A program made the translations under genes and the position numbers. From Parabacteroides acidifaciens (GTDB lineage Bacteria > Bacteroidota > Bacteroidia > Bacteroidales > Tannerellaceae), in contig NZ_QREV01000007.1 in the NCBI RefSeq assembly GCF_003363715.1, forward strand, positions 1-61,413: a stretch of DNA of 61,413 nt, given 5' to 3'. Of the stretch, positions 25,918 through 33,890 are shown in pieces. A model generated the notes under the pieces. It ran no database searches and was not told the DNA's origin. It worked only from the letters and a program-made list of their open reading frames with translations. The stretch's first letter is position 1, and each line of letters begins with the position of its first letter.

Positions 25918-27090
25918 CTAATTTACTTCCAACTCTTCCCAGGCCGGGAGTGTAGGGAATTTATTGTGTGGTTCGGACTGGTACCAGAAAACGACAGACG
26001 AAATATCCGATTTCTGAGGCAGATACCGGCCGCCGAGACGCCAACCCAAATCCTGGATCGTCACCCGTAAATCTTTATCGAAACGGACCGGGTCTGTAAT
26101 ATGCCAGCGGTAGAGCCCGAAGCGTTCCTGTGACTTATATGTCCCGTCCGGGCGAATCACCTGATGCAGACCGGCATACGGCGTACAAAATTCCTTATAC
26201 TGCCCTTCCCTGTCGAAGTTATAGGAACCGCAGAAATAGTCTTCCGTCCCTGTTCCGCAAATCGTCGGGTATTTGGTATCTCCATCCATAAAGAATTTGA
26301 TTTCGCCTTCGCCCCACCAACCGTTGTTGTTAACGCCCCAGGCCATATAGACACCGACGTATTGTCCTTTTCCCTTGATGCCGTCGACAATCGTATAGTC
26401 GGAAGTCATATTCGGGTTGGAACGGCGCCATTGGGCATGGAAATAGCCGGCATCCGCCGGAACCTCCGTCAAGGTATAGTCTACCTGGTAATATAAGGTC
26501 ATCGGTTCCTCTTTATTGATATTCTCCATCGTAATCTTGCATTTCCGGCGGAAAGGCATAGTCCAGTAGCAGTTAAAGGCACTTCCGGGATTCACACAAA
26601 CCGCCAGCGAAGAAAGCGGAGCATACACGCCCCAGCCCATTCCGAAGAAATCGCCCACAGGACACTCGACAGAAGGCTCTTTTTCATCATCCCAATAAAT
26701 ACGGAGGATAGAGAAACGCCAGTTTCCGGTAGGAGTCATCCAGATATGCTGAATAGCACCCGGTCCTTCTATATCGGCAAGCACGGCAGTTTCGCCCGAC
26801 TGGATACGGATATACGGATTGACTTTCCATCCCTGCCCCAAATCGCGGGCGGCATGGGCGGCATTTGCGACATTGAGAATGTCTTTATCTTTCGGATCGG
26901 CCATCCCGCCTTTTCCCTTTTCGCCGGTTCTGTTTTCCGGACTGATAGAGCGCGTCTTTGCATCCGAAAGCCGGAACAAATTGCCCATATCGCTACCCAA
27001 ACCATTAAATGATTGTGCAAAGCCTGCCGAAGAGAATAGCGTGAGGCTCAGCATCAGAAGAACACCTTTCAGAACAGTTCCTTTTTTCAT
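25918..27090 (-). CDS. GH172 (DUF2961) glycoside hydrolase, secreted
   Basis: The protein has about 390 residues and a signal peptide ending near SSAGFAQSF. The DUF2961 body has GPGAIQHIWMTPTG, ILRIYWDDEKEPSVECPVGDFFG, WWGEGEIKFFMDGD and GTGTEDYFCGSYNF, where the Glu residues in GEGEIK and GTEDYF match catalytic positions discussed for GH172. Characterised GH172 enzymes act on alpha-D-fructofuranoside or D-arabinofuranoside linkages, often as multimers. The substrate here is unknown and no partner carbohydrate genes are adjacent. The ATG at 27090 fits the signal peptide. The only visible promoter upstream is that of small-RNA cassette C. Confidence 0.85.
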   Translation of the reverse strand: MKKGTVLKGVLLMLSLTLFSSAGFAQSFNGLGSDMGNLFRLSDAKTRSISPENRTGEKGKGGMADPKDKDILNVANAAHAARDLGQGWKVNPYIRIQSGETAVLADIEGPGAIQHIWMTPTGNWRFSILRIYWDDEKEPSVECPVGDFFGMGWGVYAPLSSLAVCVNPGSAFNCYWTMPFRRKCKITMENINKEEPMTLYYQVDYTLTEVPADAGYFHAQWRRSNPNMTSDYTIVDGIKGKGQYVGVYMAWGVNNNGWWGEGEIKFFMDGDTKYPTICGTGTEDYFCGSYNFDREGQYKEFCTPYAGLHQVIRPDGTYKSQERFGLYRWHITDPVRFDKDLRVTIQDLGWRLGGRYLPQKSDISSVVFWYQSEPHNKFPTLPAWEELEVN

Positions 27091-27132
27091 ACACATTAGA
27101 TTTTTATTGAGAATATTCATTTACAGACCCCC

Positions 27133-27249
27133 ATAAACAATTAAAGGCTGTCTCACGACAACCCCTAACCAACTTTGTTAACCTTAAATCTAATACTATT
27201 ATGAAAAAACCACAATGCAAAGATACAGGCGTCAAGCCCTTTTGTCAAG
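27133..27249 (-). ncRNA. Candidate small-RNA cassette, copy C, possible GH172 leader
   Basis: The minus-strand promoter is CTTG (27246-27249), 20 bp, TATCTTTG (27218-27225). The body is identical to copies A and D except near the transcription start. The hairpin GGTTGTC/GACAGCC with GTGA loop lies at 27146-27163, followed by a weak T-tract. The GH172 start codon lies 55 bp beyond and no other promoter is seen between, so readthrough could drive that gene. Homology to copy B extends upstream of the promoter to about 27355. Confidence 0.66.
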
Positions 27250-27369
27250 CCTTTTGCAGACAATATTTGTTAAGCTCAAAGCCTCTTTTCGACAAAAAGT
27301 GTTACAAAGCTCAAAACTTAATACAAAGGCGTCAAATTCTGCTAAAATTAACACTTTTACGACACCAAA

Positions 27370-28155
27370 TCAGAGGGAAAGACGTTCTTTCAGGAGCTTA
27401 TAACCGCCATTGCTTGCCCGCAGGCAAACGCCGTTTTTAAGCCGGACCTGGTAATTTTCTTTTCCGAACAGTTCCACCCGCAGAATCTGTTCGGTATTGA
27501 CGATACAGGAACGATGAATCCGCACAAATACCGTAGGAGGAAGGTGTGTCTCAAAATATTTCATCGTCTGCTCTTTCACGAATTGCCCATCCGGGGTAAA
27601 GAGCGTGACATAATCGCCTCCGGCCTGCAGGTATAACAGTTCATTCAGATGAATGATATGGATGCGGGAACCGTCTTTCACGGAAACCCGGTCCAGGAAA
27701 GCCTCTTCGGCCTGTACAGGTTCTACCGTTTCTATTTCAGAAGCCTCTTCAAACTCCTGATCATCGGTCCGGTTCATCCGGTACCATTGCAGCAGGACGA
27801 TCCAGCATAAGATACCGAAAACCAGGCGAAGGGGTATCGTGTGGACAAAATCATCAGTGGTTCCCTGTTCCAGTAGCACTTGCAGTTCGAATGCCCCGGC
27901 CAAGCTGATTGCCTGAACCAACACTGCCAGTGCAACCCGTATCTGCAAGGCATGGATAGTTCCGTCGACATATCCATACAGGAAACCCGCCACAGCCAAC
28001 AATCCGACGGAAACCAGGCCATCTAAGCAGGCATTCCACAACCCCTCCTGCCCATAGCAAAACAGGAGCCATGCATAAACCATCCATGCCACTACCGCCA
28101 GGGTAATCCCCATTATGCGGTTAACGACCGATTCTATAAATGGATGCGTCTGCAT
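27370..28155 (-). CDS. Membrane-anchored LytTR transcription regulator
   Basis: The 261-residue protein has four predicted membrane helices in its first 140 residues and a LytTR DNA-binding domain at the C-terminus (about 160-261; HLNELLYLQAGGDYVTLFT, then FVRIHRSCIVNTEQILRVELFGKENYQV). It has no response-regulator receiver, so it probably senses at the membrane directly. It lies 3 bp after the LiaF-like gene. The pair faces away from four DUF2807 genes, possible targets by analogy with envelope-stress systems (inference). Confidence 0.87.
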   Translation of the reverse strand: MQTHPFIESVVNRIMGITLAVVAWMVYAWLLFCYGQEGLWNACLDGLVSVGLLAVAGFLYGYVDGTIHALQIRVALAVLVQAISLAGAFELQVLLEQGTTDDFVHTIPLRLVFGILCWIVLLQWYRMNRTDDQEFEEASEIETVEPVQAEEAFLDRVSVKDGSRIHIIHLNELLYLQAGGDYVTLFTPDGQFVKEQTMKYFETHLPPTVFVRIHRSCIVNTEQILRVELFGKENYQVRLKNGVCLRASNGGYKLLKERLSL

Positions 28156-28158
28156 AAA

Positions 28159-28923
28159 TCAACTTTTAAACTCGATACCTCCGAAAGAGACTCTTCCTCT
28201 TACTAAGAGTACGTGTTCCCTGTCTATTTCTATAGATGTGTTGTATCGCTTATCGTCACACCCGCCGATAAGAGCATCGATCTGCGTTTGCAAGTTCCAG
28301 TCCGAGGGCAAATAAATTTCGACTCCGCCAAAGGTGCAGTCCACGTCTATTGCAGTCTGTGCAGCTTCCAGCCGTGTCCGGCGCAGGTCCAGGATAGTCC
28401 CGCCGAATGTATTTTTAATCCGCGCCCCTCTAAAGACCGGGTCCAACACAATCTGCCGGACGGAACCAAACGTATTATCCGAAACCACATACCCGTCTTG
28501 CGAGCTGTAAACCTCTTTGGCATATTCCGTCCTTCCGTCCCAACGGCGACGGGAGGCATGATGTCGCGGCTTAAAAAGAATCATGAGTCCTGTTGCAATG
28601 AGAAAGATCGGCCAAAATGCGTTGTCCCACTCCCTCCCCATACTGGTTATTTCGGGTAACAAAAAATAAACACCGATAGCGATCGTAACAAAACCACCTA
28701 TAAAATGCCGCTTAATCAGGTTCACGACACCAACCACAACCAGCAACATCTGCCACGACACTAAAATATCGAAAAGATAAGAATCGATCAGCCCGAAATT
28801 CCTTCCGAGATAGAGCAAGCCGACTATAATAAATACAGCAGCAGTTGCAAGTGTATTCAGTCTCTTGTGGTGAGGGAAGCCACCTCTGTAAAAATTTCCC
28901 TGTTGATTTGTTTCCATACTCAT
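28159..28923 (-). CDS. LiaF-like membrane protein (DUF5668 + LiaF C-terminal domain)
   Basis: The 254-residue protein has four short membrane helices (about 22-120), where GLLYLGRNFGLI and WPIFLIATGLMILF follow the DUF5668/LiaI-LiaF pattern. A soluble C-terminal domain (about 145-254) has repeated NTFGGTILDLR, CTFGGVEIYLP and SFGGIEF turns of the LiaF-type beta-helix fold. In Firmicutes LiaF represses an envelope-stress system. Here the partner is a LytTR protein encoded 3 bp downstream. Promoter ATTG-20-TAGTTTTG is at 28941-28972. Confidence 0.85.
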   Translation of the reverse strand: MSMETNQQGNFYRGGFPHHKRLNTLATAAVFIIVGLLYLGRNFGLIDSYLFDILVSWQMLLVVVGVVNLIKRHFIGGFVTIAIGVYFLLPEITSMGREWDNAFWPIFLIATGLMILFKPRHHASRRRWDGRTEYAKEVYSSQDGYVVSDNTFGSVRQIVLDPVFRGARIKNTFGGTILDLRRTRLEAAQTAIDVDCTFGGVEIYLPSDWNLQTQIDALIGGCDDKRYNTSIEIDREHVLLVRGRVSFGGIEFKS

Positions 28924-28940
28924 ATCATTTTAATTTGCTG

Positions 28941-28972
28941 CAAAACTACGGTCAGCGAGTCACTTACGCAAT
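28941..28972 (-). promoter_or_regulatory. Promoter of the LiaF-like/LytTR operon
   Basis: On the minus strand, ATTG (28969-28972), a 20 bp spacer and TAGTTTTG (28941-28948). Upstream, 28985-29030 holds a GAATAC-TCCG-GTATTC hairpin of unknown role. The remainder of 28924-29300 holds small-RNA cassette D and an AT-rich start region for the DUF2807 genes without a convincing promoter. Confidence 0.65.
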
Positions 28973-29057
28973 AGAAACACGGCCGGTAACGGGTAAATCC
29001 CGATGAATACCGGAGTATTCCCGATAAAAAAAGGCTCCTGCACCGGCAGAAACCCCT

Positions 29058-29173
29058 ATAAACAATTAAAGGCTGTCTCACGACAACCCCTAACCAACTT
29101 TGTTAACCTTAAATCTAATACTATTATGAAAAAACCACGATGCAAAGATACGGGCTTTTCCGAATTTGTCAAT
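29058..29173 (-). ncRNA. Candidate small-RNA cassette, copy D
   Basis: The minus-strand promoter is ATTG (29170-29173), 19 bp, TATCTTTG (29143-29150). The body and GTGA-loop hairpin (29071-29088) are identical to copy A. It sits in the divergent region between the LiaF-like gene and the DUF2807 array. The LiaF-like gene has its own promoter downstream of this cassette, so the RNA does not need to be its leader. Confidence 0.65.
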
Positions 29174-29300
29174 AGTTAAAATGCTAATTTGTGTTGTACA
29201 GCATATAAGAAAATTTAATTTGAGAAATAATAAAGAATATATGCAACCGTCGTCCCACCCCGTTCGTCTTTAAAAGAAAACAAACAAAAAAGCATAAGAC

Positions 29301-30098
29301 ATGAAAACAAGAGTATTTTACTTTATCGCCAGTATCCTGCTGATGGCTACAAACGGGTTTGCCCAGAAGAATACGATAAAAGGTGACGGGAACATTACGA
29401 CGAAAGAAATATCCATATCCGATTACGACGAAATCTCGTATGTCGGAAGAATGGATATCGAATACGAACAGTCAAACGCTTCGCCCTACCTGAAAATAAC
29501 AGTAGACGAAAACATCCTGTCCAATCTTGAAATCAAGGTAAAGGGCAAGACACTGATCATCCAGCCCAAAAGCAGTGGATTTTCGCGTAGCCTGAACCTC
29601 CAACCGACTGTTTGCGAAATAAAAACAAACTCACGGAGTCTGAAAGATATAAGCGCTGTCGGAAGCGGAGAATTCACTGTGACAAGCCTCCTCAAAGTCG
29701 ATAAAATAGAGGTAAGCATTGCCGGAAGCAGCACGGTAAACTTCGACAAATCGCTGGAAGCACGTAAAGTGGAATTCAGTGTTGCCGGATCAGGCGATCT
29801 GAATGCAAAGAATTTGAAAGTGGACAATCTGGATTGCAGTGTTGCAGGCAGCGGTAACATCACACTCAAAGGAGAAGCCGAACGGGGCAGCATGAGCGTT
29901 GCCGGAGGCGGAGACATCAGCGCTTTCGGCTGCACGGTCAGAAAAGCGGAATGCAGCGTTGCCGGCGGTGGTAATATCGAAGTCTTTGCATCCGAACAAT
30001 TGGATGCCAGCATAGCCGGGGGCGGACATATCCGCTACGAAGGCGACCCCAAACTCAGCAAAAGCGTTGTCGGCGGAGGCTCTATCAAGAAAAATTAA
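29301..30098 (+). CDS. DUF2807 (head GIN domain) protein 1
   Basis: The 265-residue secreted protein has a signal peptide ending at NGFAQ. It then opens IKGDGNITTKEISISDYDEI, the usual start of DUF2807. The rest is a chain of short repeats (VAGSGD, VAGSGN, VAGGGD, VAGGGN), the ladder of a beta-helix. Such proteins are periplasmic or outer-membrane associated and have no assigned activity. It is the first of four tandem paralogues and lies divergent from the LiaF-like/LytTR pair, whose C-terminal domain has a similar beta-helix pattern. Confidence 0.88.
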   Translation: MKTRVFYFIASILLMATNGFAQKNTIKGDGNITTKEISISDYDEISYVGRMDIEYEQSNASPYLKITVDENILSNLEIKVKGKTLIIQPKSSGFSRSLNLQPTVCEIKTNSRSLKDISAVGSGEFTVTSLLKVDKIEVSIAGSSTVNFDKSLEARKVEFSVAGSGDLNAKNLKVDNLDCSVAGSGNITLKGEAERGSMSVAGGGDISAFGCTVRKAECSVAGGGNIEVFASEQLDASIAGGGHIRYEGDPKLSKSVVGGGSIKKN

Positions 30099-30121
30099 TC
30101 AATCATAATACGAAGAAAGCG

Positions 30122-30955
30122 ATGAAAACAAAATTAATCACATTAGCAACTCTGTTCTTTTTATGTGTAACAGCCGGATATGCTAAAGATATAAAAGGCA
30201 ACGGTACTGTCATTACCAAAGATATCCAAATATCCGACTACACCGAACTGCATATCGGCGGGAATATCAATACGGACGGAAATAACTTCTTTTCTTCAAA
30301 AGGTGAAAACAGGGGTCCAGCCTTTAACTACATGCAGAACGCAGGAAAATCATCCCTGCAAATCACGATTGACGAGAATCTGCTTTCGCAACTGGAGATC
30401 AATGTATCTAATGGATGTTTGAGTATCCGGACCAATAACAAAGACAGACTCTTTCCGACAAAACTTATCATCAACAGCAGTTCGGCCAAGCTGGAAGAAG
30501 TTAAAATAAGCGGATGTGTCGATTTTATACTCCAAAATAATTTTACCGGCGATGACCTGAAAATGAATATATCCGGGTCCGGGGACATCTACCTGAACAA
30601 ACCGGTACGCATTGCAAACACATACGAGATAAAAGTCAGCGGGTCCGGCGATATGAAAGCAAACAACCTGACATGCCGGAACATCGAAGCATCGATATCC
30701 GGCTCAGGCGACCTGGACCTAAAAGGGAAAGCGGAAAGCGGCGTATATAAAGTAACGGGCAGCGGAGATATCAGTGCATACGGATTTGTCGTCAAAGACC
30801 TGAAATGCAAGGTGAGCGGCAGTGGAGACATTGAAGCGCACGCAACCGAAACGTTGGATGCTTCTACCTCCGGAAGCGGCGATATCCAATATAAAGGATA
30901 TCCCAGAGCCGATATCCGCAGTACTGGATCCGGAGATATCAAACGTATAAAATAG
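30122..30955 (+). CDS. DUF2807 (head GIN domain) protein 2
   Basis: The 277-residue protein has signal peptide TAGYAKD, then IKGNGTVITKDIQISDYTEL and a ladder of SGSGD turns. It has an insert of about 20 residues (near 60-75, GNNFFSSKGENRG) compared with its neighbours. It starts 23 bp after paralogue 1 and is followed by a strong terminator, so genes 1 and 2 form one unit. Its function is unknown. Confidence 0.87.
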   Translation: MKTKLITLATLFFLCVTAGYAKDIKGNGTVITKDIQISDYTELHIGGNINTDGNNFFSSKGENRGPAFNYMQNAGKSSLQITIDENLLSQLEINVSNGCLSIRTNNKDRLFPTKLIINSSSAKLEEVKISGCVDFILQNNFTGDDLKMNISGSGDIYLNKPVRIANTYEIKVSGSGDMKANNLTCRNIEASISGSGDLDLKGKAESGVYKVTGSGDISAYGFVVKDLKCKVSGSGDIEAHATETLDASTSGSGDIQYKGYPRADIRSTGSGDIKRIK

Positions 30956-30971
30956 ACTGAATATATTATGC

Positions 30972-31021
30972 AAAACACCTGTAATTATCAGTAACTGAAC
31001 TGACAATTACAGGTGTTTTTA
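30972..31021 (+). terminator. Intrinsic terminator after DUF2807 genes 1-2
   Basis: A perfect 13 bp stem, AACACCTGTAATT (30974-30986) and AATTACAGGTGTT (31005-31017), ends in a T-run. The 18 nt loop can form an inner TCAG/CTGA pair. Confidence 0.93.
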
Positions 31022-31045
31022 TGCGTACTTTTACAAAATTCCTCC

Positions 31046-31053
31046 TACATTTG
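31046..31053 (+). promoter_or_regulatory. -7 promoter element of DUF2807 genes 3-4
   Basis: TACATTTG lies between the terminator of the first pair and the start of the second, so the four paralogues form two separately transcribed pairs. The -33 element is weak. Confidence 0.6.
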
Positions 31054-31104
31054 TAACCAGGGCGCGACAGATGCGTCTAAAAATATAATATAAAGAAGAT
31101 GTAC

Positions 31105-31890
31105 ATGAAAACAAAAGGACTATTAGCGATTGCTTTCCTGCTGGGAATATTTTTCTCCGTCCAGGCAGCAGACCATGTAAAAGGAAACGGAAAACTCTCG
31201 ACCAAGAAAATAACCGTAGGCGATTATAATGCAATTAAGATAGACGGAGTGATCGACTTCAACTACGAACAGTCGGATGCAACCCCTTACCTCGAAGTGA
31301 CGGTAGACGAGAACCTCCATCCTTACGTCAACATCGACATAAAAGACCGCGAACTGACAGTCAGCTTTAAAGGAGCCAAGGTAGACCACTTCACCAAGTT
31401 CATCGTCAAGACCAACTCCAAATGGCTGAAAGAAGTAAAAGCCGCCGGTAATGCGAACTTCATGATTAACAGTAAGCTGACCGGTGACGAACTGAAGATC
31501 AAGGCAAACTCCAACTGTCTTGTCCAGCTGAAGGAAAAAGTCGAAATAGGCAAACTCGACCTGAACGTATCGGGCAGCGCCAACATGGTTGTCAACAATT
31601 TGCAGGCCGACAAACTGGAATGCAGCATCAACGGTTCAGGCACGATCAACCTGAAAGCGGGAAAAGCCGGGGAAGCGGATTACAGCATTACGACCGACGG
31701 CGAGATCATGGCATTCGGCGTTGCCGTTCCCGAAGTCAACTGTAAGATAACCGGTAAAGGTTCCGCCCAGGTTCATCCTACCGAAAACCTGAAAGCGACG
31801 ATTGTCGGCAAAGGAAACATCCGTTATAAAGGCCCGACAGCCGTACAGCAAAAAGTGATAGGAAAAGGAACGGTAGAAGAAGAAAAATAG
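31105..31890 (+). CDS. DUF2807 (head GIN domain) protein 3
   Basis: The protein has about 261 residues, with a signal peptide ending at FSVQAADH and then VKGNGKLSTKKITVGDYNAI. Its glycine turns are less regular than in paralogues 1 and 2 (NVSGSANM, SINGSGTI, ITGKGSA). The ATG at 31105 is preferred because the paralogues all begin MKTK, though an ATG two codons earlier is possible. It is separated by 2 bp from paralogue 4. Confidence 0.87.
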   Translation: MKTKGLLAIAFLLGIFFSVQAADHVKGNGKLSTKKITVGDYNAIKIDGVIDFNYEQSDATPYLEVTVDENLHPYVNIDIKDRELTVSFKGAKVDHFTKFIVKTNSKWLKEVKAAGNANFMINSKLTGDELKIKANSNCLVQLKEKVEIGKLDLNVSGSANMVVNNLQADKLECSINGSGTINLKAGKAGEADYSITTDGEIMAFGVAVPEVNCKITGKGSAQVHPTENLKATIVGKGNIRYKGPTAVQQKVIGKGTVEEEK

Positions 31891-31892
31891 AC

Positions 31893-32678
31893 ATGAAAAC
31901 AAAAGTATCTTTATTAGCGCTCTTGTGCATCCTCTTTGTGATGTCCGGTTGTTCTCGTATTATCAGGGGAGACGGAAAGGTGGAAACCATAAACGTGCCT
32001 GTCGAAGAATATGACGAGCTATCCGTAGCCTGCCCGACGGGAAAAATCCATTACGCACAGGCGGAAGGGGCTACCGCTTTGTCGATTACGACAGACCGCA
32101 ATGTCTATGACATGCTCGAAGTATATGTAAGCGACAAGACTTTAGTCATCAAGATCAAAGACGCTTATAAAGAGAAATTCATCTGGCCGTCCGAATTTAC
32201 GGTCCGGGCAAGTTCCGAAAAGATGAAAGAGATCAGTCTCGCCGGCAAAGCCGAGATTAGCCTGGACGGCCCGTACACGGCCGAAGAACTGGAAATATCA
32301 GTGGCCGGCTCGGGAACAATCAACCTCAACGACCGGATCGAGGTGGAGAAACTATCAACCAGCTTAGCGGGAAGTTCGACCATCAACGGCAAAGACCTGA
32401 ACGTCGGCACACTCGAGTGCGAAGTAGCGGGTTCGGGCACTTACCAACTGGGAGGTACCGCCAAAAAAGTTTCTTATGAAGTGGCCGGAAAAGGCCGGGT
32501 CAAGGCATATGACCTGAAAGCGGAGGACGTATCTTGCGAAGTGGCAGGTTTCGGGATATTCAATGTGTATGCCAGCAACAACCTCAGCGTGGAAGCGGCC
32601 GGGTTTATCAAAATCAGCTACAAAGGTAGTCCGGCTCTCTCAACAGAAGGGATCGTCATGGCACGAAAGGCAGACTGA
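31893..32678 (+). CDS. DUF2807 lipoprotein 4
   Basis: This 261-residue paralogue, unlike the other three, has a lipobox (VMSGCSR) and would be lipid-anchored. It then follows the family pattern IRGDGKVETINVPVEEYDEL and SVAGSGT/EVAGSGT repeats. It begins 2 bp after paralogue 3. The anchored member could tether or template the soluble ones; that is inference. Confidence 0.86.
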   Translation: MKTKVSLLALLCILFVMSGCSRIIRGDGKVETINVPVEEYDELSVACPTGKIHYAQAEGATALSITTDRNVYDMLEVYVSDKTLVIKIKDAYKEKFIWPSEFTVRASSEKMKEISLAGKAEISLDGPYTAEELEISVAGSGTINLNDRIEVEKLSTSLAGSSTINGKDLNVGTLECEVAGSGTYQLGGTAKKVSYEVAGKGRVKAYDLKAEDVSCEVAGFGIFNVYASNNLSVEAAGFIKISYKGSPALSTEGIVMARKAD

Positions 32679-32682
32679 CCAT

Positions 32683-33693
32683 CTACAGCCAGCCTTCTTT
32701 CTTATACCATTCGATACTTTCTTCCAGCCCGCGACGTAGCGGATAAGCCGGAACAAAGCCAAGTTCTTTCTGAAGCGGCGTAACGTCACAAATCCAGTTA
32801 CGTTGCTTCAGGATTATATATTTATCCGTATTCAACGTCATGCTCTTCTTCAACAGCCTGCCGACCCATTCCGAGCACAGGCAGGCAATATGCACCAATC
32901 CCATCGGAACCCGGGCACGCAAAACATGCTTCTTTTGCAATATTTCCTGGATCATCCGGGCAAACGACTCGTCTGTATAGACATCGCCGTCCGCCACAAA
33001 ATAATGGCGGTTCCGGATAGCCTCGTTCTCCAATGCCAGGAAAGCGACGGTAGCCAGATCTTTTACATATATAAAGGTAATACGTTGCGGCGTAAGACCG
33101 GCGGTAAAGTCGAAACCGGACTGCACACTTTTAATCTCCACAAAATAATCCCTCTCGCCCGGTCCATACACGCCTGTCGGACGCAGGATGACATACGGGA
33201 AATAGGGTTGTTGACGCAGGTAGTTTTCCGCCTCCAACTTGCTCTTTCCATAAGCCGTGTCCGGCAATTGCGGATCGTCCGGCGAGATCGGTCGGAATGT
33301 CTTCTCATCCCCGCGCCCGTAACTGCTCAGGCTGCTCATCAACAGGAACTTCTCCGGCTTACAACCGGATGCGGCGAGCGCTTCGATCAGATTGGCTGTG
33401 TTCCCGGCATTGATGCGGAAAAAGTTTTCTTTATTAAGCGTTTTCGTCAGCCCGGCATTATGGATCACATAATCCCAGGCGCCATGCTCGCGGACAAAGT
33501 CAACCAATTGGGCCGTCAACGCTTTCCGGTCGGAATATTTCAGGTCGATAAAATGAATCCGTTCATCCTTCAGATTGGCACGGCTACTCGTCGAACGGAC
33601 TCCCGCCCACGTCTCATAGCCCCGGTCGAGCGCCTCTTTTACGAGGAAACCGCCGATAAAACCACTTGCTCCGGTAATCAGTATCTTCTTCAT
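32683..33693 (-). CDS. NAD-dependent epimerase/dehydratase family protein
   Basis: The 336-residue extended SDR protein has cofactor motif ITGASGFIGGFLV at the N-terminus, SSLSSYG and the catalytic YGKSK near residue 150, and RPTGVYGPGERD after it. It probably acts on a nucleotide sugar or a 3-hydroxy substrate in the cytoplasm; the precise reaction cannot be read from the sequence. Its start overlaps the end of a 66-residue membrane protein gene by 4 bp, placing it last in an operon with zinc-transport-type genes. It converges on DUF2807 gene 4, 4 bp apart. Confidence 0.85.
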   Translation of the reverse strand: MKKILITGASGFIGGFLVKEALDRGYETWAGVRSTSSRANLKDERIHFIDLKYSDRKALTAQLVDFVREHGAWDYVIHNAGLTKTLNKENFFRINAGNTANLIEALAASGCKPEKFLLMSSLSSYGRGDEKTFRPISPDDPQLPDTAYGKSKLEAENYLRQQPYFPYVILRPTGVYGPGERDYFVEIKSVQSGFDFTAGLTPQRITFIYVKDLATVAFLALENEAIRNRHYFVADGDVYTDESFARMIQEILQKKHVLRARVPMGLVHIACLCSEWVGRLLKKSMTLNTDKYIILKQRNWICDVTPLQKELGFVPAYPLRRGLEESIEWYKKEGWL

Positions 33694-33890
33694 TTATTCT
33701 TCATATAATAGGTATAGTAGTACAACAGCAGGCCGATCCAGTTCAACACGATGATAGTCAGAATCCAAAGAATCTTCTGTCCACGCGTGATGAATGGGTT
33801 CTGCCTTACGGCGGTAATACCGAAAATAATAACTGCAATGCCGACGATATATCCGATCTCCGGTAGGCTTATCCAACAAAGGTTACTCAT
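33690..33890 (-). CDS. Small PLDc_N-like membrane protein
   Basis: The 66-residue protein has two membrane helices. The segment with LWILTIIVLNWIGLLLYYYTYY matches the phospholipase D N-terminal-like domain (PLDc_N) seen in many tiny bacterial membrane proteins. It overlaps the ABC ATPase gene by 8 bp at its start and the epimerase gene by 4 bp at its end, which supports it being a real gene. Its role is unknown. Confidence 0.8.
   Translation of the reverse strand: MSNLCWISLPEIGYIVGIAVIIFGITAVRQNPFITRGQKILWILTIIVLNWIGLLLYYYTYYMKNK

Noticed and set aside
29301-32678. Phage tail-fibre or adhesin cluster, because of the repetitive glycine-rich proteins.
   Set aside because: Signal peptides and the opening motif identify DUF2807; no phage genes are nearby.
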